A stretch of 64,000 bases of DNA, from NCBI GenBank assembly GCA_002471575.1, contig DKQG01000029.1, positions 131,244 through 195,243 of the forward strand. Reading direction: 5' to 3'. Position numbers and translations under genes: made by a program. The notes beneath the pieces were generated by a model, which was not told the origin of the DNA, ran no database searches, and saw only the letters and a program-made list of their open reading frames with translations. Every line of letters begins with the position of its first letter. Within the stretch, counting starts at the first letter, position 1. Positions 8,240 through 17,350 of the stretch are shown one piece after another. The stretch is from Alphaproteobacteria bacterium UBA7314 (GTDB lineage: Bacteria; Pseudomonadota; Alphaproteobacteria; MPNO01; UBA830).

Positions 8240-9450
8240 CGGGTAGCGCCTTTGGGAGGCGGTCCCAGATCGGTTACTTCTGGCGGCACGGACATAACCG
8301 ATGCGGCAGATGGCGCGACAGACTCGGTCCCCGGCCAGACCGGAGCTGCCGGCTCACGCGCATCGCGCAAGATCCAGTTCACTGTTCCGCGTTCAAGGAC
8401 AAGGTCACGCTGTGCCAGAGCTGTCCGAAGCTGTCCGAGATTGCCGAAATACGTCAGCCGCACACTCGCCCGGGTGCGGGAAATCATCACCAGCTGCGAG
8501 TTCTGCAAAAACGCGACACCCTCCAGGCGTCGACGCATCTCCACCCATTCGCGCAGCTCGCCCAAAACCACATCGGCGATCAGTTTGTCGCTGCTGTCTA
8601 GCTGCAGGATGTTATCGCGCTTCCAGTCTTCCTCGATCTGAATCGACGTTTCGAGCGCGATCCGGGAAAGCGCCGCAGCATCTGTTTCACCGCCCTGAAT
8701 TCGGAAGATACGTATATCGGTACGGTCCGACCAGGGACCGCCAAGATACCGAAGGGACAGGTATACGTTTCGTTGACCCGATACGGTCACTAGGTCAACC
8801 ACCGCTTCCGCGATAACGACCGTCGCGGCGCCGTACCGCCCGCCGATCGTATTGACATGCGTCTTGCTGCCTGCGGCGGCCTGTTCGGCGCTGATGTCCC
8901 TGATATCGGCCAGATCGCCGACCGGTAGCCGCAAAGGTACGAGCCCGCTGGACGGCGGCACGGCGTTCCAGGCGGAGAACCAAGGATTGAGATCGTCCCA
9001 TAAAAGTTTGGTGCCGCCCAAAACCAGTACCGGCAGCAGCAGCACCGGTTTGGATTGCGTCTCAGCAAAACTGGCACCGGCACGTATCAGAAAGCGGCGC
9101 ACCTCTGCGCGGCGGAACTGGAAACTCAGAGATCCGATATACCTGACGCGGGATGTCTTTTCCTCGTCGATGCCGAAACTCAGGACCATCTCCACGACCT
9201 CCGCGTGCGTCGGCACAGGAAGGCCGGCGCGCTGTTTGGCCGGTACCAGCCGGGTCATCAGGCGGTTGAACGCGAGACGATGCGCCTCGATGATGGCTTC
9301 CGTGCGGGCTTTGGCCGCAGTTTCGGATGTTCGGTCGACTTGGACACGAGTGACTGCATAGATATTCGCCGATTGCGCTTTACTCAGTGTCGGCGCTCCG
9401 GATACCGCGATAAAGACCATCAGACCGAGGCCGTAACAGATTCGCGTCAT
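8236..9450 (-). CDS. DUF2066 domain protein, exported
   Basis: Conserved exported protein of unknown function, found in proteobacteria next to purM and pgsA. The start chosen at 9450 gives MTRICYGLGLMVFIAVSGA, a clean signal peptide with likely cleavage after SKA. An upstream ATG at 9510 adds 20 residues (MIVMTFFRGRIPNVRRY) in front and sits only about 40 bases from purM coding. The body shows the DUF2066 pattern: YAVTRVQVDRTSETAAKART at the start, then RLAFNRLMTRLVP, RYIGSLSFQFRRAEVRRFL, and a Pro-rich C-terminal tail. It heads the operon with pgsA and hda, probably from a promoter shared divergently with purM. Confidence 0.75.
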   Translation of the reverse strand: MTRICYGLGLMVFIAVSGAPTLSKAQSANIYAVTRVQVDRTSETAAKARTEAIIEAHRLAFNRLMTRLVPAKQRAGLPVPTHAEVVEMVLSFGIDEEKTSRVRYIGSLSFQFRRAEVRRFLIRAGASFAETQSKPVLLLPVLVLGGTKLLWDDLNPWFSAWNAVPPSSGLVPLRLPVGDLADIRDISAEQAAAGSKTHVNTIGGRYGAATVVIAEAVVDLVTVSGQRNVYLSLRYLGGPWSDRTDIRIFRIQGGETDAAALSRIALETSIQIEEDWKRDNILQLDSSDKLIADVVLGELREWVEMRRRLEGVAFLQNSQLVMISRTRASVRLTYFGNLGQLRTALAQRDLVLERGTVNWILRDAREPAAPVWPGTESVAPSAASVMSVPPEVTDLGPPPKGATR

Positions 9451-9551
9451 GCCGTTCAAATACCGGCGGACATTGGGTATCCTGCCCCTGAAAAAGGTCA
9501 TCACTATCATGATCCGTTCATCATACCACCATCAGCCAAGGCGTCGCAGTT

Positions 9552-10616
9552 ATTAACGGTCCCAGTTACAAAGACTCAGGCGTCGATATAGAGGCCGGTG
9601 TCGATCTTGTCGAACGAATCAAACCGCTTGCGCAGTCGACGGATCGCGCCGGCATTATTGGCGGGCTAGGCGGGTTTGGCGGGTTGTTCGACCCGAAAGC
9701 TGCCGGTTACAACGATCCTGTGCTGGTCGCAGCGACGGACGGCGTCGGCACCAAGCTGAAAATAGCGATCGATACGGACCAGCACGATACCGTCGGAATC
9801 GATTTGGTGGCGATGTGCGTGAATGACCTGGTAGTTCAGGGGGCAGAACCGTTGTTTTTCCTGGATTACTTCGCGACCGGCCGTCTCGCCCCGCAGGCAG
9901 CCGCGGCCGTCGTGGCGGGAATCGCTGAAGGCTGCCGGCAGGCCGGCTGCGCGCTAATAGGCGGAGAAACTGCGGAAATGCCGGGAATGTACGCAGAAGG
10001 CGATTACGATCTTGCCGGATTCTCGGTTGGTGCCGCGGAACGAGGGAAACTTCTGCCTAAAGGTAATATATCGGCTGGCGATGTCATTCTGGGAATCGCG
10101 TCGGCGGGCGTCCATTCCAACGGGTTTTCGCTGGTGCGACATGTGCTGGCTGAAAAGAACGTGGATTTCGATACTGCAGCTGGCTTCGACACGTCCAGAA
10201 CCTGGGGCGAAGCGTTGCTCATCCCGACCAAGATCTACGTGAAATCCTGCCTGAAGCTTCATAAAGCGGGGCTGACTAAAGCTTTCGCTCACATAACAGG
10301 CGGGGGACTGATAGAGAACATTCCCCGTGTCCTGCCCGACGGAATGGCAGCCGACCTCGATCCTACCGCGTGGCCGGTGCCAGCCGTATTTTCATGGCTT
10401 ATGACAGAAGGCGGCATCGGTGCCCCTGAAATGGCGCGCACGTTCAACTGCGGCATCGGGATGATCGCCGTCGTCGCGGCCGAACACGCAGACAACGCAA
10501 CCCATATACTAGCCGCGGGCAGCGAACAGGTGTTCCAGATCGGCGAGATCGTCGCCCGCGGCGACACCGATGACGTCGTGCGCTTGCCCGGTCTGGAAGC
10601 GGCATGGCGCGCCTGA
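9552..10616 (+). CDS. purM: Phosphoribosylformylglycinamidine cyclo-ligase, non-canonical start
   Basis: AIR synthetase, fifth step of purine synthesis. The conserved body is intact: YKDSGVDIEAGVDLVERIKP, GGLGGFGGLFDPKAAGY, LVAATDGVGTKLKIA, GGETAEMPGMY and ITGGGLIENIPRVLPDG. The coding frame has no ATG, GTG or TTG between its upstream TGA (9510-9512) and a TTG at 9684, which lies inside the conserved domain. The best initiator is ATT at 9552 (giving NGPSYKDSG and 354 residues, the normal length) with AAGG 10 bases upstream. ATC at 9531 is an alternative. An ATG at 9509 in another frame runs only 15 codons before its stop. It overlaps purN by 13 bases. Confidence 0.9.
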   Translation: MNGPSYKDSGVDIEAGVDLVERIKPLAQSTDRAGIIGGLGGFGGLFDPKAAGYNDPVLVAATDGVGTKLKIAIDTDQHDTVGIDLVAMCVNDLVVQGAEPLFFLDYFATGRLAPQAAAAVVAGIAEGCRQAGCALIGGETAEMPGMYAEGDYDLAGFSVGAAERGKLLPKGNISAGDVILGIASAGVHSNGFSLVRHVLAEKNVDFDTAAGFDTSRTWGEALLIPTKIYVKSCLKLHKAGLTKAFAHITGGGLIENIPRVLPDGMAADLDPTAWPVPAVFSWLMTEGGIGAPEMARTFNCGIGMIAVVAAEHADNATHILAAGSEQVFQIGEIVARGDTDDVVRLPGLEAAWRA

Positions 10617-11263
10617 AGACAGCGGTTCTTCTCTCGGGCCGCGGGTCGAACCTGCAAGCCCTGATCGACGCCGCGCTCGAACAAGAGTTCCCCGCGAAAA
10701 TAGTCCGCGTTATCTCCAATGTGCCGGGCGCAAGCGGACTCGACCGGGCGGAAAAAGTCGGGATCCCGACGACTACCATCGATCACCGGGAATTCGATGG
10801 CCGCGAACCTTTCGAGGCCACTTTGCAGACGGAACTTCAGAATTCCGGAGTCGAACTGATTTGCCTTGCCGGCTTTATGCGCCTGCTGACCAAAAGCTTC
10901 GTCGATCGTTGGCACGACCGAATTATCAATATTCATCCTTCGCTGCTGCCGTCCTACAAAGGCCTGCACACCCACGAACGCGTACTGTCCGACGGGGTAA
11001 GGTTCACCGGCTGCACCGTTCATTTCTTACGGGCGGAAATGGACACGGGTCCGATCATCGTACAGGCCGCCGTGCCGGTGCATCCCGGAGACGATGCCGA
11101 TGCCCTCGCCGCCCGCGTCCTGACGGCTGAGCACAGATGTTTCCCGCTCGCGCTGCGGCTAGTCGCAGGCGGCAAAACCCGCGTCATCGGGAACAGGGTG
11201 GAAATAGAAAATGCCGGCGCCCCGGATGTCGTCTCGTTAAACCCCGATGACGGAAAGGCCTGA
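10604..11263 (+). CDS. purN: Phosphoribosylglycinamide formyltransferase
   Basis: GAR transformylase, which uses 10-formyl-THF to formylate GAR in purine synthesis. It has 219 residues, starting RLKTAVLLSGRGSNLQALID. Active-site features are the Asn/His stretch INIHPSLLPSYKGLHTHERV and the Asp of EMDTGPIIVQ. The ATG lies inside the end of purM, so the two are translated in sequence from one message. Confidence 0.95.
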   Translation: MARLKTAVLLSGRGSNLQALIDAALEQEFPAKIVRVISNVPGASGLDRAEKVGIPTTTIDHREFDGREPFEATLQTELQNSGVELICLAGFMRLLTKSFVDRWHDRIINIHPSLLPSYKGLHTHERVLSDGVRFTGCTVHFLRAEMDTGPIIVQAAVPVHPGDDADALAARVLTAEHRCFPLALRLVAGGKTRVIGNRVEIENAGAPDVVSLNPDDGKA

Positions 11264-11355
11264 CGGGTTGGGTCAATTACTTCACCCGGCTCCTAGTCTT
11301 CGCTATAGTAACGTTGGATCTGACCCCGCCCACGACAGACAAGGAGTAACGCCAG

Positions 11356-11484
11356 ATGGCTCTCGACATGGAAAAGGAATTCGAACGCCACCAACAGGGA
11401 TGGGAAGGCTTCGCCAAGTTTTTATTCTGGGGCACGACTGCCACTATCGCCATTGTCGCGTTAATGGCGCTGACGTTGCTCTAA
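11356..11484 (+). CDS. aa3-type cytochrome c oxidase subunit IV (small)
   Basis: A 42-residue protein, MALDMEKEFERHQQGWEGFA followed by one transmembrane helix (TTATIAIVALMALTLL). The soluble amphipathic start with H-x-x-G/W-x-GF and a single C-terminal helix is the bacterial COX4_pro_2 pattern of aa3 oxidases. A perfect AAGGAG lies 9 bases upstream. It stands alone, away from other oxidase genes, and is closed by a strong terminator. Confidence 0.8.
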   Translation: MALDMEKEFERHQQGWEGFAKFLFWGTTATIAIVALMALTLL

Positions 11485-11502
11485 GCGCATTCACCGATTA
11501 AA

Positions 11503-11536
11503 ATTAAAAAGGCGGGCCCAAGCCCGCCTTTTTTAA
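11503..11536 (+). terminator. Intrinsic terminator between cox subunit IV and ndk
   Basis: AAAAA, GGCGGGC, short loop, GCCCGCC, TTTTTT. The A/T symmetry suggests use from both converging genes. Confidence 0.85.
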
Positions 11537-11567
11537 TGCCTGTCCCAGCACGCAGGCGGAGATCGGA

Positions 11568-11990
11568 TCAGCCAACGATTTCCGTACCTGCAAAGAAAAA
11601 AGCGATTTCCTCGGCCGCAGTCTCCGGTGCGTCGGAACCATGAACGGAATTCGCTTCAACCGATTCCCCGAAATCGTGGCGGATCGTGCCTTCGTCTGCG
11701 TTCGCCGGGTTGGTCGCACCCATCACCTCCCGGTTTTTAGCGATCGCGTCTTCTCCTTCGAGCACCTGCACGACCACCGGTCCAGATGTCATGAAGCTGC
11801 AGAGATCATCGAAAAACGCCCGCTCCTTGTGGACCGCATAAAACTGTTGAGCCTTAGCCAGGGTCAGCTGCGTGCGGCGCTGGGCAACGACGCGCAGCCC
11901 GGCTTCTTCAAAACGCGCAACAATCGCGCCAGTGATGTTCCGCCGCGTTGCGTCGGGCTTGATGATGGAAAGCGTACGTTCGACTGGCAT
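11568..11990 (-). CDS. ndk: Nucleoside-diphosphate kinase
   Basis: Transfers gamma-phosphate between nucleoside triphosphates and diphosphates through a phosphohistidine. It has 140 residues from the ATG at 11990 (MPVERTLSIIKPDATRRN). The active-site His is in NSVHGSD. An AGGAG site lies 11 bases before that ATG. An in-frame TTG at 11999 sits too close to the same site to be the start. It is monocistronic, and its 3' end faces the terminator at 11503-11536. Confidence 0.95.
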   Translation of the reverse strand: MPVERTLSIIKPDATRRNITGAIVARFEEAGLRVVAQRRTQLTLAKAQQFYAVHKERAFFDDLCSFMTSGPVVVQVLEGEDAIAKNREVMGATNPANADEGTIRHDFGESVEANSVHGSDAPETAAEEIAFFFAGTEIVG

Positions 11991-12120
11991 TGAGACCAAG
12001 GCTCCTGTTCGGTTATTCGGCCGGCCTTATAGACGGTTCAAGATACCGGGGCAACCAATTCATTTTGCAGGTACGAAAAGACTGTTTTCCCGGGCTAGAG
12101 AGTATCCGTACCCGTTTGGA

Positions 12121-12570
12121 TTATCCCTGTTTTTCCCAACCACCGCGTTCCGTCTGCTGCCAGTAGGTAAGGTCGTGATCCGCAGCCTTGTAATCGCTCC
12201 ACCGGCGGCGCGCATTCGTGACGGCGGTTTCATCGCGGCCGTCAAACATCTCCAGACACCGCCGCCATGCACCGATATCGCCCGCCGCCGCGCCGTCCGT
12301 CAGGACTAGTATATCTGCGCCGTTAGGATTTTCGTCGTCGGGGGTGATCCACACGGGCTGCTTGTCGGGGCTCCCGTCAGCCGCCGTCCCGTGGGGCAGG
12401 AAAGAGTTCTGCTCGTACGTCCACAATATGCCACTGAGCGCTTCGGCGCGCTGGTCAGATCCGGTTCGGATCACCGCCCGGGCGCCGCTTTCCAGGACCT
12501 TTTCCATCAGCCTCGGCAATGCGCGCTCAAGTGGCGTATGCAGCAGATGATAGAAGCTGATCTCGGTCAC
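12121..12570 (-). CDS. holC: DNA polymerase III subunit chi
   Basis: Chi subunit of the clamp-loader complex, which contacts SSB at the replication fork. It has 149 residues. The N-terminal EISFYHLLHTPLERALPRLM and the later WTYEQNSFLPHG and DRAEALxGILW-like segments are typical. The C-terminal half (FDGRDETAVTNARRRW, YWQQTERGGWEKQG) also matches the family. It lies 8 bases downstream of pepA on the same strand and is probably cotranscribed, a common pairing in proteobacteria. Confidence 0.88.
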   Translation of the reverse strand: MTEISFYHLLHTPLERALPRLMEKVLESGARAVIRTGSDQRAEALSGILWTYEQNSFLPHGTAADGSPDKQPVWITPDDENPNGADILVLTDGAAAGDIGAWRRCLEMFDGRDETAVTNARRRWSDYKAADHDLTYWQQTERGGWEKQG

Positions 12571-12578
12571 GGGAAACG

Positions 12579-14078
12579 TTAACTTTCGTAATGCTCGGCA
12601 ACCAGACGGTCGAGCAAACGAACGCCGAACGCGGTACCGCCTTTAGGCACTGTCGGCGCATCTTTGTTCGACCACGTCACGCCGGCGATATCGAGATGCG
12701 CCCACTTGACGTCGTCCTTGATGAAGCGTTGCAGGAACTGAGCCGCCGTGATCGAGCCACCCCAGCGCCCGCCAATATTTTTCATATCGGCGATGTCGGA
12801 ATTAATCAGCTTGTCATAAGCGTCGCCCAGTGGCATCCGCCATACCGGTTCCCCGACCAGTTTGCCGGCTGCGGTGAGTTTCTCGCAGATATCATCATCA
12901 TTGGCGAACATGCCCGCGTTCTCGTTGCCGAGCGAAACTATAATTGCGCCTGTCAGCGTGGCAAGGTCGATTAGTGTGTGGGGCTTGTAGCGCTCCTGGC
13001 AGTACCACATGGCATCGGCGAGAACGAGCCGGCCTTCGGCATCGGTGTTAATGACCTCCACGGTCTGGCCGGACATTGTCTCGACCACGTCGCCCGGCCG
13101 CTGCGCCGTCGATGACGGCATGTTTTCCACCAGTCCGACAACGCCCACCGCGTTGACTTTTGCCTTGCGCCCGGCCAACGCCTTCATCAGTCCGATGACG
13201 ACGCCGGAGCCGCCCATATCCCATTTCATGTCCTCCATGCCGCCGGCCGGCTTTATCGAAATACCGCCCGTATCGAACGTGACGCCTTTACCGACGAAGG
13301 CGATGGGCCGTTTGTTTCTGGCCTTGGGCGCACCATTCCACTGCATCACCACTAGGCGCGGCTTGTTCGCCGACCCCTGCGCGACGCCGAGCAGAGCACC
13401 CATGTTCAGTTTCGCCATCTGTTTTTCGTCGAGCACCGAAATCTTGACGCCAAGCTTGGACAGCGACCGCGCCTGCTGAGCCAGCGTCACCGGGTAGATC
13501 ACATTGGCAGGTTCCGACACAAGATCTCGGGTCATGAAAACCCCGTCTGCCACCTTCGCCTTCGGACCGTAAGCTTTCTTGGCATCGGCCGAGTTCCTAG
13601 ACGCGATCGTCAGCGCAGTTACGCTGGGTTTTGCATCGGCCTTTTCCCGGGTGCGGTACTTGTCGAACCTGTAGGAGCCAAGCAGAGCGCCGAAGGCCGC
13701 GTTGGCGGAAATTTCCCAGGTTTTAAGCTTCGAGCCCTTGATCGGATCGACAGCGATCATCGCCGATTTATCACCGGTACCGGCGACTGCCTTCCACGCC
13801 CTGCCGCCAAAGGTTTGAGCCGCAAGATCGTTAACCCTCTCCGCTTCTCCGAGACCGATCAGAATCACGCGGCTAGCGCGGACGCCGGATGGCGCCATGA
13901 CGGTAAGCGATTGGCCACTCTCCCCCTTGAACCGACTGGCATTCATCGCACGGGTCAGCGCGCCCCCAGTCGCCATGTCTACCCGCTCGGCCGTTGCCAG
14001 TAATTTGCCGCCCGACAGGGCGCTAACCACCAATGGTCCGGTTCGCGGCAAGGAAAGGGAGGAAAAATTGATCTTCAT
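12579..14078 (-). CDS. pepA: Leucyl aminopeptidase (M17)
   Basis: Cytosolic dizinc aminopeptidase, 499 residues, the family length. The catalytic Lys and metal ligands are in VGKGVTFDTGGISIKP, and the family signature NTDAEGRLVLADAM is intact. The N-terminal alpha/beta domain is also present. It heads a two-gene operon with holC. The upstream region (14079-14261) is shared with the divergent membrane-protein gene. Confidence 0.95.
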   Translation of the reverse strand: MKINFSSLSLPRTGPLVVSALSGGKLLATAERVDMATGGALTRAMNASRFKGESGQSLTVMAPSGVRASRVILIGLGEAERVNDLAAQTFGGRAWKAVAGTGDKSAMIAVDPIKGSKLKTWEISANAAFGALLGSYRFDKYRTREKADAKPSVTALTIASRNSADAKKAYGPKAKVADGVFMTRDLVSEPANVIYPVTLAQQARSLSKLGVKISVLDEKQMAKLNMGALLGVAQGSANKPRLVVMQWNGAPKARNKRPIAFVGKGVTFDTGGISIKPAGGMEDMKWDMGGSGVVIGLMKALAGRKAKVNAVGVVGLVENMPSSTAQRPGDVVETMSGQTVEVINTDAEGRLVLADAMWYCQERYKPHTLIDLATLTGAIIVSLGNENAGMFANDDDICEKLTAAGKLVGEPVWRMPLGDAYDKLINSDIADMKNIGGRWGGSITAAQFLQRFIKDDVKWAHLDIAGVTWSNKDAPTVPKGGTAFGVRLLDRLVAEHYES

Positions 14079-14261
14079 TCTGAAACTCCGCTGGGTTGTC
14101 AGCGCGCCGGGTAGGCGGCTTTGTCATTCTAGGCAGAATGTAACAAGCATTACGTCAAACCTGAAAACCTAATTCACCGGGGGGGGCGCCGAAAACGCGA
14201 TCAATTGGCCGCCGCACCACTCCTTGATATGATATGCGTAATCAGAAATCTGGAAGCTCCG

Positions 14262-16124
14262 ATGGAAAAGCTTGTAATCTATTTCACGCCCGCGGCGGGA
14301 CAGCTCGCGGGCTTCGCCGCTCTGCTCGTCGTCTGCGTCGGGCTATTCCTGATCGGAAAACTGTTACGGCGACAGAACACCCTGCCCGAGATCAATCTCA
14401 TCGCCGGCTGGTCGACCGCCAGCCTCATTATGATAGTGGGCACCGGATTGCTGAAAATCGATCTTCGTATCATCACTGCCATCCTAGCCGCAGCAGCAGT
14501 GTTTGCAGCTGTCCGAATGTTCCGGCGAAGCGCACCCGACGAATCTTCCGACCTTATACGGTCGATGTTTCTCGCCCTGCCGCTATTGTGGCTCACCGCC
14601 GCGATGATGATTTCCCAGTGGGACGAATTCACGCACTGGATGCCTAACGCACGCTACCTTGTGGAACACAATATGCTTCCGGGCGCCGGACACCCGGAAA
14701 CAACGTCCAATTTGCCGGCGTACCCTCACACCCTCGCCTTCGTCGTATACTTGGCGAGCACGATTACCGGACGTCTTGTCGAAAACGTCTCTGCCATCTT
14801 CAGCATCGTACTGATGGCGTTCTTTGCCGTTATGCTTGGACGCCTGACACGGGACGCCATCGCCGATACCCAATCGGTCGGAAAAATCGGCTGGACGTAT
14901 TGCGCCATCGGCGCGCTGGCGATCACCGGACTGAACCCGACATTCGTCCCGAAAATCGTTTTCACCGCCTATGCCGACACTCCCACTATGGTGCTGGTCG
15001 GCATGCTCAGCGTCGTGATGTGGATGATTCTGAACGCCCTGGCGGACGGCGAGAAAGGGCACTCGGCAAATGCATTGGCATGGAGTTTCGGTCTCGTCGC
15101 GATGGCTGCTGTGGGCACGAAACAACCCAACATCGTTCTGTGCGGTCTGATTGTGATCGGCGGCCTGCTGGTGTCGCTGCGGGACCCGAATATATCGCTT
15201 CGGGCCTACCTTCGGCTTCTGCCGGCAATCATCCTGCCCGCAGTCGCTATCTACATCGCGTGGCGTCTTCACGTAGAGACGAATCAAATCGAAGGCGAAT
15301 TCAACTTCCTGCGTCGCGAAGACTGGATGCTTGACAAGATCGACGAAATCGCCGGCAGGATGCTAACGATTGCTTCAAAGAAAGGCGGCTATTTCGGCGT
15401 CATGCTGCTGGCCTGTTTGTTTGGGGTAAGGGCGCTTTGGCGCATTCGTTCTCCGTTCGACAGGCTCAGTCTGATCGTCGCGATACTTTTTTCCGGATAC
15501 ATCGCCTTTCTGCTGTTCGTATACGTCACTGCATTCGGCGAATACGGCCTGGTCGCGCCGTCGTTCTGGCGCTTCAACATGCACCTTGGGGGGGCATGCG
15601 TGGCGTTCGGCCTTTACGCCGCAGCGCTCCTGTGGCGCAAATTTGGCGCCCCACGCTTCAGGCAAAATCTGTCATGGCTCGTCATCACGCTTCTGCTGCT
15701 CGCGCCCCTGGCTCTTTCCCATAAGATAAGGTTCGACCTTCACCCGCCGACAGTTTTTGTCCGCGACGTCTCAGAGCAAGTTGTCGACTCTCTGCCGCAA
15801 AATTCGCGTATCGTAGTGCTCGACGTCACCGGCAACGGAGAGTTCGAAGTTATTGCGCGCTATGTGATGTCGGCGAAACTGAGCTATGAGGGGTATTTTA
15901 CCGCGGGGAGTCGACCGACCATCGCAAACCTCCGAAAGTTCGCGTCGGATACGGCGCCGGAATACATGTGGATTCACGTTCCCACAAGGGAAGTAGAACA
16001 AGCATTCGGCGTGAAACTGAAGTTACGACACGCCCATCTTGTGAAAATGGACGGCTCGCAGGCGACTGTGGTGCGATCCTGGCCGTATCCCGGATACGAC
16101 AATCCCAACACCGTTGCGGACTGA
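14262..16124 (+). CDS. Multi-spanning membrane protein, GT-C glycosyltransferase-like
   Basis: Integral membrane protein of about 620 residues with some 11-13 hydrophobic helices (starting FTPAAGQLAGFAALLVVCVG) and a soluble C-terminal part after about residue 490. An acidic motif, WDEFTHWMPNARYL, sits in the first large extracytoplasmic loop, where GT-C transferases carry their metal-binding Asp/Glu. The family is suggested by topology and this loop only, with no named match. The ATG at 14262 has GGAAG 5 bases upstream; the frame is open to 14205. It lies immediately before lptF-lptG-lptD-surA, so a role in glycosylating a lipid or surface polysaccharide is plausible but unproven. Confidence 0.6.
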   Translation: MEKLVIYFTPAAGQLAGFAALLVVCVGLFLIGKLLRRQNTLPEINLIAGWSTASLIMIVGTGLLKIDLRIITAILAAAAVFAAVRMFRRSAPDESSDLIRSMFLALPLLWLTAAMMISQWDEFTHWMPNARYLVEHNMLPGAGHPETTSNLPAYPHTLAFVVYLASTITGRLVENVSAIFSIVLMAFFAVMLGRLTRDAIADTQSVGKIGWTYCAIGALAITGLNPTFVPKIVFTAYADTPTMVLVGMLSVVMWMILNALADGEKGHSANALAWSFGLVAMAAVGTKQPNIVLCGLIVIGGLLVSLRDPNISLRAYLRLLPAIILPAVAIYIAWRLHVETNQIEGEFNFLRREDWMLDKIDEIAGRMLTIASKKGGYFGVMLLACLFGVRALWRIRSPFDRLSLIVAILFSGYIAFLLFVYVTAFGEYGLVAPSFWRFNMHLGGACVAFGLYAAALLWRKFGAPRFRQNLSWLVITLLLLAPLALSHKIRFDLHPPTVFVRDVSEQVVDSLPQNSRIVVLDVTGNGEFEVIARYVMSAKLSYEGYFTAGSRPTIANLRKFASDTAPEYMWIHVPTREVEQAFGVKLKLRHAHLVKMDGSQATVVRSWPYPGYDNPNTVAD

Positions 16125-16222
16125 CTCGATCCAGCCAAAAACGCGCGGGCATTGGTTTAACGGTTGTTTTTTATAGCAAATTCGGTTGTGACAGCGGAAG
16201 GCGAAAAACATATAGTGCGGGA

Positions 16223-17350
16223 ATGGGCCAGCTCCACCGATATATGTTCCGTCAGCTCCTCTGGTGGACCATCGTCGTCGCCGCGAGCCTCACCTGCATC
16301 GTTTGGCTGACACAGTCTTTGCGCTTTGTCGAAATGATCGTGAACCGCGGTCTTTCAGCGACTACTTTTGTGACTTTCACAATGTTGCTGCTTCCGACTT
16401 TCCTGTCGCTGATCGGTCCTATCGCCGTTTTCGCCGCCATAATGTTTACTTACAACCGGATGGTAAATGACAGCGAGGTTGTCGTCCTTCGGGCAAGCGG
16501 AATGCCGCACTTTAAGATCGGACGTCCGGCGCTAGTTCTTGCGATCCTGGCCATGGCACTGGGCTATCTCAATTCGCTGTACCTAATGCCGTCCAGCTAC
16601 CGGGAGTTCAAAGATATCCAGCGTGAATTCAGATCAGAGTTGTCCACGCTGTTTCTGCAGGAAGGCGTTTTCAACCCGGTCACTAACGGCATCACTGTAT
16701 TCGTTCGCGAACGCAGCGTGGACGGCGAGCTGTTCGGCATTATCGTTCACGACGAACGAAAACCCGAAACGCCGGTGACGATGATGGCCGAGAGAGGAGC
16801 CATCGTCCGCAGCGAGACCGGTCCCCGCGTCCTGATGGTCAATGGCAATCGTCAGGAAGTGCAGGCCGATGACGGCCGGTTGTCGCTACTTTACTTCGAC
16901 CGGTATACGTTCGACCTGAAAAACATTCAGGAAGAGATTACCCAGTTGTGGCGGGAACCGCGCGAGAGGTATCTGCACGAACTTTTTCATTTCGATAAAA
17001 GTTCGAAAGAGGTGCACAGCTATTCACAACTACGCATGGAGGGATATTTCCGGCTGTCAGCCCCCCTGCTTTACCTGACCTATGCGGCGATCGGCCTCGC
17101 CATGCTGCTGGGAGGCGATTTCAACCGTCGGGGCCAGTTGCTCCGGGTTTCAATAGCGGTCACGACAGTGCTGTTGGTGCAGGTCGCTACCCTTGGGGCC
17201 AAAAGTATAGGTGAAAAAATTCCTGAATTTGCCGCCGCGCTATTCGTCATCCCGATCGTGACCACAATGGTATTTATCGCGATGCTGGCCTCATCGCGAC
17301 CCAAACGGCGCAAACATCGGGTCGACTCCCAAAAGGAAATGGCGACTTGA
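16223..17350 (+). CDS. lptF: LPS export ABC permease LptF
   Basis: One of two inner-membrane permeases of the Lpt machine that extracts lipopolysaccharide for transport. It has 375 residues, starting GQLHRYMFRQLLWWTIVVAA. Three N-terminal helices, a periplasmic jellyroll domain (about residues 130-260) and three C-terminal helices form the YjgP/YjgQ pattern. The frame is open upstream to 15968 within the previous gene, but only the ATG at 16223 gives the family start. The TGA overlaps the TTG start of lptG. Confidence 0.92.
   Translation: MGQLHRYMFRQLLWWTIVVAASLTCIVWLTQSLRFVEMIVNRGLSATTFVTFTMLLLPTFLSLIGPIAVFAAIMFTYNRMVNDSEVVVLRASGMPHFKIGRPALVLAILAMALGYLNSLYLMPSSYREFKDIQREFRSELSTLFLQEGVFNPVTNGITVFVRERSVDGELFGIIVHDERKPETPVTMMAERGAIVRSETGPRVLMVNGNRQEVQADDGRLSLLYFDRYTFDLKNIQEEITQLWREPRERYLHELFHFDKSSKEVHSYSQLRMEGYFRLSAPLLYLTYAAIGLAMLLGGDFNRRGQLLRVSIAVTTVLLVQVATLGAKSIGEKIPEFAAALFVIPIVTTMVFIAMLASSRPKRRKHRVDSQKEMAT

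Noticed and set aside
15968..16222. N-terminal extension of lptF
   Set aside because: Overlaps the end of the GT-C-like gene, and the family start is at 16223.
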